From NCBI RefSeq assembly GCF_026151205.1, contig NC_087073.1:16821837-16885836 (forward strand): a DNA stretch of 64,000 nt, in the 5' to 3' direction. Source of the DNA: Bolinopsis microptera (lineage: Eukaryota; Ctenophora; Tentaculata; Lobata; Bolinopsidae). A program made the position numbers and the translations under genes. Positions 11,437 through 22,309 of this stretch are shown here, piece by piece; position 1 is the stretch's first letter, and every line of letters starts with the position of its first letter. The notes under the pieces were generated by a model that saw only the letters and a program-made list of their open reading frames with translations, did not search any database and had not been told where the DNA came from.

Positions 11437-12942
11437 CTAAATTATACTATTTAAATCTTTCTGTTTCCCATGAAAGAGCACCTCACATTCTGCAACACTG
11501 TTAGGAAGTTGTTTGTTCAAAGTTTCAGGAATGCTCTTCATCAGTGACATAGAGGTTAAAATGCAAGCTATGGATATGACGTAGATAAGAGATCCGGATA
11601 TCTGGTTGAGAATGATAACAAAAGGAGAGAGAATGGATGCAATTCTAGCAACAGTTGAGCACATGCTGACACCAGTAGAACGAGCAAGTGTAGGCAGTAC
11701 CTCACTAGTATAAGTGTAGAGCAGACAAAATATACCTCCACCAGCACCATGCCCAATCATAACAAAGATGCTCTTGAGGGTAATCTTACCCCAGTATATT
11801 TCAGAAACATTCGGAACCAGACAGAGTCCAAGAGAAACAGCACAAACTGTAAAGTACCAACGTGTAGAACATTTTCTTCCGTATTTGTATGCAAAGAAGA
11901 TAATTGATAACCTTGCAGGGATATCAATGAGGCCCATCCAGATCATCACGCTGTACTCATCGTCCCCAAGTGAGCCAGCATTAAACTGTAATGCATAATA
12001 ACATGTAGAAACAGTGAACCAGGCAAAGGAAAGTTTCAATATTGACTTTGTAAGGGTTTGGCTAGAGATAATGATTCTGAATGGATTTCCAGATGCCTCT
12101 TCTTCGTTGCATTTAGGGAGTTTGAAATCTATTGGGAGCGGGGGATTTCCATTTATTTTAGCAACAAAGTTAAGCGACCGTATGGCTTCAGAAGTCCTAT
12201 TTTTTGCAAGGAGCCAAAATGGAGTTTCTGGACATAAGACAACATAAAATAACAGTATGATGGTCTGTGAGAAGATCAAAGGTAGAATACTGTCTTGCCA
12301 ATGTCGGTTGCTATACGCTAGGAGACTTGAAACAGAACTTCCTAATGCAAAAGCTGCACCATTTACAATATTAGCAAGAGCACCGATATCTGGTAGGGTA
12401 AATTCACAAAAAGCTGTAAAAGCACAAACGGAAAGTCCAGAATGAAAGAAACCCAGGGCAAAGCGAAATACATAAACCGTTATTAGAGATGTTGATCGAT
12501 ACAAGCCCATGATTGCTAACAGAAACCCAAGAAGAAGAGAAATGTTGGTCTTTTGCCTCCCATATTTATCACAGAGTGAGCTGAGTATTGAAACTCCAGC
12601 CATAAAGCCAACAAAATACACGGTTGTTCCCATTCCTTTCAAATACATATTGTCACAATACAATTCAAATTCTGTTAACCAGTTGTGGTGAGTATTGTCG
12701 AACTTCCATTCCTCTGGTTTGAGTTTGCAAATTAGAGTGTCACCGTTTTCTTTGCCTTGCAAGGCTTGGCAGTTTTGAGATAGGCATATAACCTTGGGCA
12801 TGATGGAGAGTGCCTGAAACTGAAATGTGATACTGCCATTGATGATCCCAATTCCAATGTGTATGAAGAGAAAAATTATCTGGAATCTCCCGAAGTAGCC
12901 AACACGTTCCAAAGCCTCAGGTATCGTGCTAGTAGATGTCAT
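11437..12942 (-). CDS. SLC22-like organic ion transporter, copy A, intronless
   Basis: 501 residues, a plasma-membrane MFS transporter with about 12 hydrophobic segments. The layout is that of SLC22: first helix, a large Cys-containing extracellular loop (CQALQ---LICKLKPEEWKFD), the WLTEFELYCDN motif before helix 2 (as in WDLVCD of SLC22), the MFS signature LCDKYGRQKT, PETPFWLL after helix 6, DIPARL and YKYGRKCS in the second half, and SEVLPTLARSTG near helix 10-11. The substrate cannot be read from sequence; organic cations, anions or carnitine are all possible. A paralogue in the same orientation lies at 22310-23809. The C-terminal quarter of the two is almost identical, while the first half has diverged. 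Confidence 0.85.
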   Translation of the reverse strand: MTSTSTIPEALERVGYFGRFQIIFLFIHIGIGIINGSITFQFQALSIMPKVICLSQNCQALQGKENGDTLICKLKPEEWKFDNTHHNWLTEFELYCDNMYLKGMGTTVYFVGFMAGVSILSSLCDKYGRQKTNISLLLGFLLAIMGLYRSTSLITVYVFRFALGFFHSGLSVCAFTAFCEFTLPDIGALANIVNGAAFALGSSVSSLLAYSNRHWQDSILPLIFSQTIILLFYVVLCPETPFWLLAKNRTSEAIRSLNFVAKINGNPPLPIDFKLPKCNEEEASGNPFRIIISSQTLTKSILKLSFAWFTVSTCYYALQFNAGSLGDDEYSVMIWMGLIDIPARLSIIFFAYKYGRKCSTRWYFTVCAVSLGLCLVPNVSEIYWGKITLKSIFVMIGHGAGGGIFCLLYTYTSEVLPTLARSTGVSMCSTVARIASILSPFVIILNQISGSLIYVISIACILTSMSLMKSIPETLNKQLPNSVAECEVLFHGKQKDLNSII

Positions 12943-13220
12943 TCTGATAACATTTGAATAATTTTAATTGATTAATATATTTCTAGTACGACACTCGAAT
13001 TTATAGGTGGTCAATTTTAAACAATTTAGGCAGCAGATAAGTACTCAACTAGCTTTAGTTTCTGAGAGAGTTTTTGAATTGGCTCATAAAACACAATCAA
13101 ACAAAACAGATTAGAGGGATCCCAAGAAAAGTAATTATCCCCAAGTAATTATACTGTGGACATAAAAAGATAAAATTGAATACTCCCATGTAACATTATC
13201 ATATTATTATTATTAATAAT

Positions 13221-14048
13221 ATGATAATATACGTTAAAGAGTTCCTGCGAAAGATGGAATGGAAAGCATACTTCCACCAAACCCAAACAGATACAGCCGG
13301 TGATACTGAAGATATCCACAAGGATTTGCGACTACGGTCTAGAAGGCATCCGCAAGACTACAGTCATCCCCTGTTCGATGAAATCAAAACAAGATTGACG
13401 GGATTCGTCACAAACCCAAATCCTGACGAACCACATTCAAACCTTACTGATGCCGAACAGAGAGGAAAGGGCTGGATCTTGAAATCAATAGAGGATCAAA
13501 GTATATTCGTCACGAGTGCGGACAAAGGTGGAGCTACGCTGCTTTTGGACTATAGGACCGTGATGGATACAGTTAAATCTGAACTGGAGAAGGAGACAAA
13601 ATTTACAAAATTGGAGATAAGTGTAGGAGTGAAAATGGAGCAGACTCAATTGAAAGTGAAGGAAGCAGTCCTCAAACATCATCATCTGAACATCATCTCT
13701 GAGGAGGTAAAGAAGCGAATCACAGGTATAAATGACAAGGGGAACATGGTCCACGCACCTGAAATCCGCCCTGAAATACCATATGCGTACCCTTTATACA
13801 AGGTTCACAAACTATCTCAAGAACAAATCGAGGCAAAGACTATACCACCTGTCAGATTAGTTCACGCAACTAAAGGAGGGCCCCTTTATCGTTTAGAGAA
13901 GTTTGTGAGCCCGTACGTCACTCAGATCAGCAGAAAATACTGTGAGGAGGAGTTCATCTTGGATACCCCAGACATTATTTCTCAGATCAACAGCTACAAC
14001 AAGGAGACGCTAAAGGGCGCTTCTAGAAACTTGCAGCTCTTTACTCTA
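13221..14048 (+). pseudogene. Penelope-like element protein, N-terminal half
   Basis: Codes 276 residues up to the LINE insertion. It contains the conserved DKG motif (SADKGGATLLL, residues ~97-107) that precedes the core reverse transcriptase in Penelope-like elements, and the RT1/2 region YAYPLYKVHKL with PPVRLVHATKGGPLY. The catalytic fingers and palm are in the other half. Past 14048 the frame runs briefly into LINE sequence (N-K then stop), so on its own this half makes a dead protein. The start at 13221 is the first ATG; the full N-terminus may be missing. Confidence 0.8.
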
Positions 14049-14666
14049 AATAAATAAATAAATAAATAAAGTCAATTTTTACAGCACAGCAATATATATC
14101 TAAATATCAGATCCTCTGTAATCATAATGTATAAAAAAAGGAGCTTTTCTCTGTGCTGAAGGATGAATCAAGGCAGATCATGGTTCTGTTAGCAGGCCAC
14201 CCTAGTTATGGACAATACATATATATAAAATAATTAAATTATAATTTTAAAATTGTGTCAAGATTGAACTAAAACATAACTCAGGGTAAAATAGACGTAT
14301 TCCCTTCGTCAAATTAACTATTTACAATACTAAACTTAAACGAACTCCGGGTAAAATAAACGTAATCCCTTTGTCAAACTTGCTATTTACAATAAGTTAA
14401 TAAATTAATACGGTTGAAAATTATTTCATATTCAATAACAATGTAGCATCAATATAATTGATACAAATGAGGAGCATACATAGCAGTGAGAATTGCACAT
14501 AACAGGAGGACTGGAGGTATGGAGCAATAATGATTGACAGTGCACCTTTCCACTGATGTTCCTAATTTTCTGTAATAGCTTAATAGGCATGGAAATACTT
14601 TGATTGCAGGGGATAGATTGGATTCACTTATGTACTGAGATAACTTAACCGAAATAACATAACTGC

Positions 14667-17600
14667 CTAGATACATTGGCTAGTGTTGGGTGGGATCATG
14701 AATTTATCGTAAGAGTTATCCCCTTGGTAATTCTCATCAGTTAGCACCATATTCATAAGAGTTTCTTTGTATAACTTAGAAAATTTCTTAACGTCGTCAC
14801 ACTCTCTAAGGGACTTTGGTAATATGTTCCAGGCCTTAGTTCCTAGATAGTTAAACTCCTTGTGAGATCTTGATTTAGGAGTATAAAGATTGCAGTTTTC
14901 TGCCTCACGTGATCCACCAGAAATATACGAGAATTTCCCGATAAAATGCTTTGGACATGTTTCATTGATTATACGGTACATATATGAGCTAAGATGAACC
15001 TGTCGTCTCAAATGGAGAGGAAGCCATCCCATATTTTTGTATACATTAACCGACCTCTCTCTGATGTTTACATCTAGGGCTATTTTAGCAACCTTTTTGT
15101 ACATGATATCTAACTCTCCTAGTCGTTTTTTATATGTTCTTGACCAGATAATGTCTAAGTAGTCAAAATGTGGCAACATAAGTGCATTAGCAAACATCTT
15201 CCTGAACTTAAGAGGGAGAAGTTTTTTTGATCTATACATAGCACCAATTCTTTTGGATATCTTTTTCTTAATGTTATCAATATGTTCATTAAATGTCAAT
15301 CTGCTGTCAACTATAAGTCCAAGGTACTTATGGGATTTAGTTTCACAGATTACCAAAGTAAGGTCATCACAAATTTCAACAAGGATGGCATCAAGGTTAG
15401 GCTTAGAGTCAAGGATCATTAGTTTTGTTTTTTCATTATTCAGGGATAGTTTATTAGCCTGAAGCCATCTGATAACTAATTTCAACTCTTGTTTGATGTT
15501 ACCATAGTTTCCTCTAGATATATTGTCAAAATATAATGCACCGTCATCAGCAAATAGATAAGGTTTAGAAAATAGGCATGCATTAGGCAGGTCATTGATA
15601 AAAATGCTGAATAGAATTGGTCCTAATATACTTCCTTGAGGCACTCCAGAGTTCAATGAATGTAAACTGCTTATCCTACTCCCAACTCTAGTTTGCTGTA
15701 ATCTATCTGTGAGGAAGCTCCTAAACCAGCTCAATGCAGTATTTTTTATTCCATAATGCTTCAGCTTTTGAATGAGAATATCATGGTTAACAGTATCAAA
15801 TGCCTTTCTGATGTCCAGGAAGATAATTGCAGGATGCTTGGCACTGTTCTTAGCAGTAAATATACGATCAAACAGATCTAACATGAGATAAGTTGTAGAG
15901 TGATCTTTACGGAAACCATATTGATGCTCTGAAAGTATTCCCTTTTCATCAAGATATTGAGTCAGTTGGGAGTTCACACAAAATTCGATGCACTTTCCAA
16001 GAATCGGTAAAATTGAGATTGGTCGATAATTACTAGGATTCTCAGTATCACCATCCTTATGGATTGGGGTGACTTTTGCAACCTTGCAGCTGTTTGGCAT
16101 GATGCCACTGGATAAACTCAAATTTACAAGATGTGTTAATGGAGCAATAAATGCAGGTAAAATTTGTCTAAACACTCTCAATGGTATATGATCATTAGTG
16201 GATTTGCTACGAGGGATACTTGCCACATAGTCTAAGATATTGGACTCAGTTATTTCAGTAAAGCTATTCAAGCTGGTCTCGTTGTCAATCTGCTCATTTT
16301 GTAGATAAGATAGAAATTCATTTTCATTTTCCAGCTGCACTTCTGCTTGGATCTTTGGACCTATTTCAGCAAAATATTTATTGGTGGTTTCAGCATCAAG
16401 ATTGTTATTGATATTGTTAGCTTTAACAGGCAGATTTGATGCTGTCTTTATCGTTTTCCATACACCCTTTAGATCATTCATGGCACACTTGGCTTTCAGT
16501 TCTGTTGCTAAGTTAGTCTTCCTATTAATTCTAGACAAATAGGTTGAATAGTTTCTCTGCCGTTTATATGCCATCCATAATGAGTCACATTTATTACAGT
16601 GTATAAGACCATTTGGATGTATACGTCTGTTCTTGTTGTGTGTTAAAAATTTACGGTAAAGTTTCCCTTTCAATTTCTTACTTTCTAAAAATTCTGGAGA
16701 TGGCTTATGGATGTAATCACTATGGCACTTAATTTGTTTAATTGGACAGAAGTGATCATAGTAGTGATCAATATGTTCGTTTAAACCATCAACTGCATCA
16801 TTCAGACTAGTTGAATCTATTATTGGTCTATAATCACAAGTTTCCAAAAATTCTTTAAGAGCAGTAACATTCATTTTGCTGTGATCTCTTATTAGTAACT
16901 TCTTGAATTTTGAAGCCTTATGCACATTGAAATCGACAATGAACTTTACGACCTGATGATCTCCTATACAATCATCAAGGACTTTGCAGTCAAGAAACTT
17001 GGAGTAAGTGTTTGTTATGACAACATCGATTGTGGTCTTTGTGATTCTGTTTCCTAGTTTAGCAATGCGGGTAATATCCTGAACTACCTGTACCATTCCA
17101 AACATTTTCATTGTAATGTCTAATTTCTTATAGTTCATACTGCTGATGTTGTTTTGGTCTACATTTACATCACCCAGCCAAATAACATTCTTACTTCCTA
17201 TACTCATCATGCAGTCTGTCATATAATCTAAAAATTTGTCAAGAGGACTAAACAACTCAGATCTGTAGAAACAGCAGATGAAAATATTGCAATCTGTAAG
17301 ATGGATCCAAATAGCCTCGATTTGGTCATATTGCAAAACTAAGTTTAGTTGAATCATTTTAAACTTTATGTGCTCACTGATGAGAATGCCACATCCCCCA
17401 TGACCATTGTCGTTAGGACGGTCTTTGCGGATGAAAGTAAAATTCTTGGGTAGGTTTAGACTGGCTGAGTCAATATCCGACTTAAGATTTGTTTCATTCA
17501 GGCATAAAACATCTAATTTCTCTTTCCAGATTAGATCTTGGATTTCAAGACATTTTGGCATACCTGTTAGTCCTCCCTGCATGTTGCAATGTCCCACTGC

Positions 17601-17687
17601 AAGCTTTTTGGCATGGTATGAAACTGTGATTTTACTAATGCACGGGTTAATGCAAGAACTGCTGTGAGAGCATGAAAATTTTTCCAA
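14667..17687 (-). CDS. LINE ORF2: apurinic endonuclease and reverse transcriptase
   Basis: 1006 residues, full length. The N-terminal third is an APE-type endonuclease: Asn in CNMQGG (~34), Glu in LCLNETN (~64), WLGDVNVDQNN and TTIDVVITN in the middle, and the catalytic GDHQVV. The reverse transcriptase follows, with NYRPISILPILGKCIE, GFRKDHST, FLDIRKAFDTVNHD, GVPQGSILGPILFSIFIND and the active-site box FADD. The thumb region has KYLGLIVDS. The single FADD and endonuclease type place it in the CR1/Jockey group. The protein nicks target DNA and copies the LINE RNA in place. No stop or frameshift is present. Confidence 0.93.
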   Translation of the reverse strand: MEKFSCSHSSSCINPCISKITVSYHAKKLAVGHCNMQGGLTGMPKCLEIQDLIWKEKLDVLCLNETNLKSDIDSASLNLPKNFTFIRKDRPNDNGHGGCGILISEHIKFKMIQLNLVLQYDQIEAIWIHLTDCNIFICCFYRSELFSPLDKFLDYMTDCMMSIGSKNVIWLGDVNVDQNNISSMNYKKLDITMKMFGMVQVVQDITRIAKLGNRITKTTIDVVITNTYSKFLDCKVLDDCIGDHQVVKFIVDFNVHKASKFKKLLIRDHSKMNVTALKEFLETCDYRPIIDSTSLNDAVDGLNEHIDHYYDHFCPIKQIKCHSDYIHKPSPEFLESKKLKGKLYRKFLTHNKNRRIHPNGLIHCNKCDSLWMAYKRQRNYSTYLSRINRKTNLATELKAKCAMNDLKGVWKTIKTASNLPVKANNINNNLDAETTNKYFAEIGPKIQAEVQLENENEFLSYLQNEQIDNETSLNSFTEITESNILDYVASIPRSKSTNDHIPLRVFRQILPAFIAPLTHLVNLSLSSGIMPNSCKVAKVTPIHKDGDTENPSNYRPISILPILGKCIEFCVNSQLTQYLDEKGILSEHQYGFRKDHSTTYLMLDLFDRIFTAKNSAKHPAIIFLDIRKAFDTVNHDILIQKLKHYGIKNTALSWFRSFLTDRLQQTRVGSRISSLHSLNSGVPQGSILGPILFSIFINDLPNACLFSKPYLFADDGALYFDNISRGNYGNIKQELKLVIRWLQANKLSLNNEKTKLMILDSKPNLDAILVEICDDLTLVICETKSHKYLGLIVDSRLTFNEHIDNIKKKISKRIGAMYRSKKLLPLKFRKMFANALMLPHFDYLDIIWSRTYKKRLGELDIMYKKVAKIALDVNIRERSVNVYKNMGWLPLHLRRQVHLSSYMYRIINETCPKHFIGKFSYISGGSREAENCNLYTPKSRSHKEFNYLGTKAWNILPKSLRECDDVKKFSKLYKETLMNMVLTDENYQGDNSYDKFMIPPNTSQCI

Positions 17688-17846
17688 TTTATGCTGCTAT
17701 AAACTTGTCAGAATAAGATAAATTGCAGAACTGGCAAATTTGTATGAGATAATAACAAAACTTTCTAAAACTTCAATAAACATGAGGAACAATGTGTAAT
17801 TATCCCCTATCTAGATGAAATAAATGTTAACAATCTTTCTGAAAAT

Positions 17847-19721
17847 TCAAACTTGCTTATGGGCCCAATACTTCAGAAATTTAGCAAGTCGAATAACACC
17901 GCTTGTATTGAGGTGACAGTTATCAGATATTTTTGCAGATGGTCTGGCAAAATAAAATTCTTTCCTGAATCCACTTCTATTATAGTTAAATAAATTATGG
18001 GTGCTAATGTAATTAAAACAAGAATCTTTGCTACACATATCCTTAATAACCTTATTCAGCTCTGCCACAACATCATTGCGGCCTTTTGTACTCCTGGGAA
18101 GAATATTGAGAACATTAATTGTTGCATTCGGATACACTGACTTCAGATAATTTAAGAGATTACTAATGTCACCCGCTGCATCCTTCAGTGACTTTGAGCC
18201 AAAATAGACTGTGTTCACATTATTAGTTCCTGTCATAATATAAATAATAGATGGGGATGGAACGGAGTGTAGGTCAGTTTTTAGTTTATTTAACATTACT
18301 TTGGCATCAGCCCCAGGATAAAACAGTTTACTAGCACTAACAGTGGACGATGATAACTTGTCCGCATCAAGAAACCTGAACATAGAGCTGCTTATGAATA
18401 GGACAGACTTTTGTGAAGCTTTAGCTGACTGTTTGCAAACTGAGAGTGCAGGTGAAGAAGAGTCTGTCAGTTTGTGTCCTAAATGAGGGATGGGTGGGGG
18501 CGGTGAACGCAGACCAAACTCAGTTGACTGAGTGATCCTAGGGGGCTTCATCAGTCTTAGGGTGATGCTGATCCGGGGTTCATCACACATTTCGTCTGGC
18601 AGTATCTCATGTTGAAAGTCAGCCTGAGACAATTTGGACATGATGAAGACATCTCCATGCTGAAGCTGTACAGAGCCCACAACTTCATTGCTGCCGTTTG
18701 ATCTAATTTGCAGTGTTCTCGTCGCACCAAGTGAAATGGTTACAATATCAGAGTGTTCTACAATACATGATTCAGAATCGCTATGAGCTGGCATGAACTC
18801 TGCTCCAGTTTCATATAGATTGACGAGAATACTATTGTGTCTGAAATTGGGTAATATCACATTAATGTGGGAGCTGAGTTTAGCAAGGTAGGAATCATTG
18901 TGTACACTTTTTGGGTCATGTGTTGCACCTGAATACTCATAGGGAAAGTCACCAAAATAAACCGATTTCCTGTTTTTAAAACCGTGACTGAACTCAAGTT
19001 CTTCCATTAATAGATCAAGTGAAAATTTAGAGAATGGACCATCATCTAGTAGGGTAACTGGTTTCACTGGTGATGGGGAACAAGTTACAGATATATTCAT
19101 TGGCCCCGGTGTTATAGGATCGTAGACAGGGGCAGGGACCAAGTTTGGATATTTGTCTCTGGGCTTAGGGGTGTTGATCCGTGATTCACCAGTAGCAGTA
19201 GATACAGGGAGATCAGACACATCATCCTCGTCTGCCATAACCTCGTTAACAACAATCTCACTGATAACAATCTCGTTTCCAACAACCTCCTGTGGAACAA
19301 CCTTGTCCACGACATCGTTGTCAACAAACAAACTGTCCGATACAACATCTTCCACAACAATGTCATCTACATCAAACGCTTCTACTTGATTGATAACAAC
19401 GTGTGACTGAGGGGTAATGGTTATGATCTCACATTCAATCTCCTCTGATAAGTTTGGCAGCAAATTTTCACACTTAAAACTCTGTTCTTGTATTTGAGTT
19501 TGATCTGATATGAGGCTATCATTGTACTGAGCAATGAGATCACTAGTTCTGATAATTTCATTCAATAAAGACAACTTTTTTTCTAAAAAGTCAATCTTGA
19601 TGTCTTTTGACAGACAATTGTTACAGTTCTCTGATTTTTCAGACTGGAATGAAAAGTTCAAATGTTCTAAAGGGCGCTCACAAGAGTGGAGACTAATGTC
19701 TGAGCTCTGATTATTTGACAT
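17847..19721 (-). CDS. LINE ORF1: AlkB-like dioxygenase plus SGNH esterase
   Basis: 624 residues in one frame. Residues ~30-65 are a Cys-containing, probably coiled-coil segment (CNNCLSKDIKIDFLEKKL). Residues ~95-190 are a low-complexity Val/Asp-rich stretch. Residues ~225-395 read as an AlkB-type 2-oxoglutarate/Fe(II) dioxygenase: iron ligands His313-Ser-Asp315 and His371 (FQHEILPD), and the RISITLR signature with Arg383 and Arg389. Residues ~438-624 read as an SGNH/GDSL hydrolase: Ser in ISSSMFR (~444-446), Gly470, GTNN (~498-501), and D600-N-C-H603. All catalytic positions of both folds appear present. Esterase domains are known in CR1-like ORF1 proteins; the AlkB domain ahead of it is the unusual part. 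Role inferred: RNA binding or RNA repair in the retrotransposon particle. Confidence 0.85.
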   Translation of the reverse strand: MSNNQSSDISLHSCERPLEHLNFSFQSEKSENCNNCLSKDIKIDFLEKKLSLLNEIIRTSDLIAQYNDSLISDQTQIQEQSFKCENLLPNLSEEIECEIITITPQSHVVINQVEAFDVDDIVVEDVVSDSLFVDNDVVDKVVPQEVVGNEIVISEIVVNEVMADEDDVSDLPVSTATGESRINTPKPRDKYPNLVPAPVYDPITPGPMNISVTCSPSPVKPVTLLDDGPFSKFSLDLLMEELEFSHGFKNRKSVYFGDFPYEYSGATHDPKSVHNDSYLAKLSSHINVILPNFRHNSILVNLYETGAEFMPAHSDSESCIVEHSDIVTISLGATRTLQIRSNGSNEVVGSVQLQHGDVFIMSKLSQADFQHEILPDEMCDEPRISITLRLMKPPRITQSTEFGLRSPPPPIPHLGHKLTDSSSPALSVCKQSAKASQKSVLFISSSMFRFLDADKLSSSTVSASKLFYPGADAKVMLNKLKTDLHSVPSPSIIYIMTGTNNVNTVYFGSKSLKDAAGDISNLLNYLKSVYPNATINVLNILPRSTKGRNDVVAELNKVIKDMCSKDSCFNYISTHNLFNYNRSGFRKEFYFARPSAKISDNCHLNTSGVIRLAKFLKYWAHKQV

Positions 19722-19952
19722 AGTTATATTATCAAGAGTTCAATGTTCAGAAGCACAATAAACACTGTAAACGCAATACCTTCAGTCCAGATAATAGTTT
19801 TGATGAGAATAGTTTTGATGAGAAGGAGGAGGATGAGTAATCTTCAAGTACACTCACAGCAGTCCTTTGCACGTCAACACTTACGCTCGTCTATCATATC
19901 TCATACCTCAAATTATTTGTTATATAGTAGTGTTGAAAGTATTAAAACTCTA

Positions 19953-21356
19953 GACGTGGCAGCATTATATCCTAGCATCAGGCCTGAACTAGCGCTTACT
20001 GCTCTTGAGGATGCCCTCAATAGTGATACCAACTTCTCACAAGAGCTAAAAGCGGCTTTGCATGAGTTCACTGACCTGATTTTCCGGGAGTCCTTTGTCA
20101 CTTATCAGGGAGAGGGATACATTAACAAGGAGGGTATCCCGACGGGAAATTGTATCTCAAGACAAGTGGCAGATGTGACGATGCATTGGCTATTGTTTAA
20201 ACAGATCAAAGGAAAGATGAAAAACTGGAGTTTGGTAGACCTCTGGAGGAGATTTATTGATGATGTACTTGGGGTGTGGTTAGGAACAGTCCGACAGTTC
20301 AATCTATTCGTGGAGCAACTGAACAAACTGGCAGAACCATTTGGAATCAGATTTGCTGACCAACAAATCGGTAAAACTGTTAATTTCCTTGACATCACTC
20401 TAACCTTGGATACTTACAACCAGATCCAATATAGACTCTACAGAAAGGAGACAGATGCTAGGAATTACTTGCGAACGGATAGCTTTCATCCTCACCATGT
20501 ATTCGAATCTGTGGCGTTTTCCCAGATGATACGAATCATAGAAAGGAACTCGCAAGACTCAACCTGTGTAGAAGACTTAATGGAGCTGAAAGCAGATTTA
20601 TCTAAAAGCGGACATAACAGCGTTAAGTTAGAGGAGATCGAGCCGAGAGCAGTTGTCAGAGTACTGGAGAACACCCACGGAGCCAACAGGTCTAAGGAGA
20701 GTGAGAACGCTGATAACTTAGTCTTTTCAGTACAACACTCTTCGGACAACATTCAGCTGAAGAAGTTGATTCACGAACTTGGACCGGACATCAGGAGGAT
20801 ATGTGGAGATATACGTGTGATATTTGCCACACGAAAACATCCTTCAATCGGAAACAGGGTAGTGAAGAATCGACAACTTGGAAATAAGGCTGAATGTCCC
20901 CAAAAAACATCACAGAAGTGCTCAGCCCCTGGATGCAAGACTTGCCCGGTATTGTTCGATCTTGACTCTAAGATCATGGTCAACGGCATGGAGCTTAATC
21001 TAGACGAATCCCTCACGTGCAAAGATAAGCACATTATTTACGTTGCACAATGCCAGCAGTGTAGGGCTATTGAGGGATCTGAGGACACTTACTTTGGGCA
21101 GACGTTGACTCCATTCCACATTAGGCTCAATGGGCACCGGAACAAGTTCAACATTGACGACCGTGCCCTCTACGAGCACTCAGCCTTATCAATGCATTGT
21201 TACGATGTACACAAGGACACTTTCAGTTTTGACTGTTTCAAATTCGGGATTGTGAAAAAGACTAAACCTTCCCTATTAGATAGGGAAGAGGCTAGATTTT
21301 GTGCAAAGTTTAGAACTAATGTTTGGGGTTTAAATAGGATGGAAATTAAAAGGTAG
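19953..21356 (+). pseudogene. Penelope-like element protein, C-terminal half with GIY-YIG nuclease
   Basis: 467 codons in the same frame as the upstream half. The reverse-transcriptase palm begins immediately (DVAALYPSIRPE), then IPTGNCISRQ, the active site RFIDDVLGVW and NFLDITLTL. A linker with a Cys-rich knuckle follows (CPQKTSQKCSAPGCKTCP), then the GIY-YIG endonuclease typical of this class: IIYVAQC, YFGQT, RLNGHR and a Glu-containing DREEARF near the end. So every domain of a Penelope-like protein is present, and only the LINE insertion breaks it. Upstream reading through 19743-19946 belongs to the LINE leader and is not part of this protein. Confidence 0.85.
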
Positions 21357-21690
21357 TTTTTTTGTGGTTTTTACCAATATCTGTAATTAATTAATTTTAA
21401 CAATTTTGTGCCAATTTTGCGTCATTTTTCTTTATAAATTTTATCTACCACGCTATCAGTGAAACAATTTTATCGTATTCCAATTTCTGATCGACTTTCA
21501 TGATATTCTCTAATCATGACCTTTTTATAAATTTTTGAATCTCTTTGACTGAGTATTATGATTGATTTTATCTGACTAATTTATTTCTTTTTTGTAGGCT
21601 CTAGCGATGTAATAAACGAAGTTTCCAAGCCAAATTTGTGTGTTTCCCTTCGTGTCCAAAATCAATCATTATTATTATATTGTACTACTA

Positions 21691-22309
21691 CGCCACATCG
21701 AAAGTTCATTCTATGATCTAATGACTCTAATATTTAAACCCTAGTAATTATATCAAAATATTCCATGAGTGTTTATTTATTTGAATGTTAGCTTTGTACT
21801 CTAAAATTTGTAGTTCCTATTTCAGTTGTCCATGTCATAATAATCATTTTCTTCTTTAATTCTTTCTTTCTTAATATGTACATTATATTATATCATATAT
21901 TATACTTCTACCATTTCACATCAATTATTTACAATACAGTCCCAACAGATTATATAAGAAGAGAAGCAAACGAATAAAAAGAATCTTTAAAATAGGCAAG
22001 CCAAACAGTAAAACTTTATATCACATTCAGATACATTTAGGTATGAGCGCCTGCGCCCATCCCTTTCATATAATATAGTTAAAATAACATGACAGAACTC
22101 AAATGTATAACTAATTGACACAAACGCTTTTACAGGTGCAACAAAAGAGCAATATAAATTAAATTCAAACTAGCATTTACAGGGAAGAACTTAATTTGTT
22201 ACATGATGCAAAATAAATATTCATTTATTCAGAAAATCAAAGAAATATCAAATATTAATTAACACCCAATATAACTAATACCTTTCCACTAACCATGTGA
22301 GAACTTAAA
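21691..22309. other. AT-rich gap before the second transporter
   Basis: No gene or repeat structure recognised. It includes the likely 3' untranslated region of the SLC22-like copy B. Confidence 0.45.

Larger units (their letters stand above)
14049..19946 (-). mobile_element. Full-length CR1-like LINE with two intact ORFs
   Basis: A 5.9-kb non-LTR retrotransposon on the minus strand. Its 3' end is at low coordinates and carries a short (TTTA)n tail (plus strand AAATAAATAAAT at 14049-14068). A 6-bp target duplication ACTCTA flanks it. Order along the element: ~225-base 5' leader, ORF1 (19721-17847), ~160-base spacer, ORF2 (17687-14667), ~618-base 3' region. Both ORFs are open from end to end. 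The interrupted Penelope frame is also undamaged, so insertion is recent and the copy may be active. Confidence 0.88.
13212..21690 (+). mobile_element. Penelope-like retroelement, split by a LINE
   Basis: One Penelope-like element occupies 13212-14048 and 19953 to about 21690. The middle is a CR1-like LINE inserted in the opposite orientation. The two halves join exactly across the 6-bp target duplication ACTCTA (14043-14048 and 19947-19952) without loss of frame. The 5' boundary near 13212 is AT-rich and uncertain. The 3' end is somewhere after the stop at 21356, perhaps near the TTATTATTATATTG at 21670-21685. No clear element-level target duplication or pseudo-LTR was found. Confidence 0.75.

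Noticed and set aside
19743-19946. N-terminal extension of the Penelope-like C-terminal half
   Set aside because: It lies within the LINE leader, upstream of the ACTCTA duplication; the true upstream part of the protein ends at 14048.
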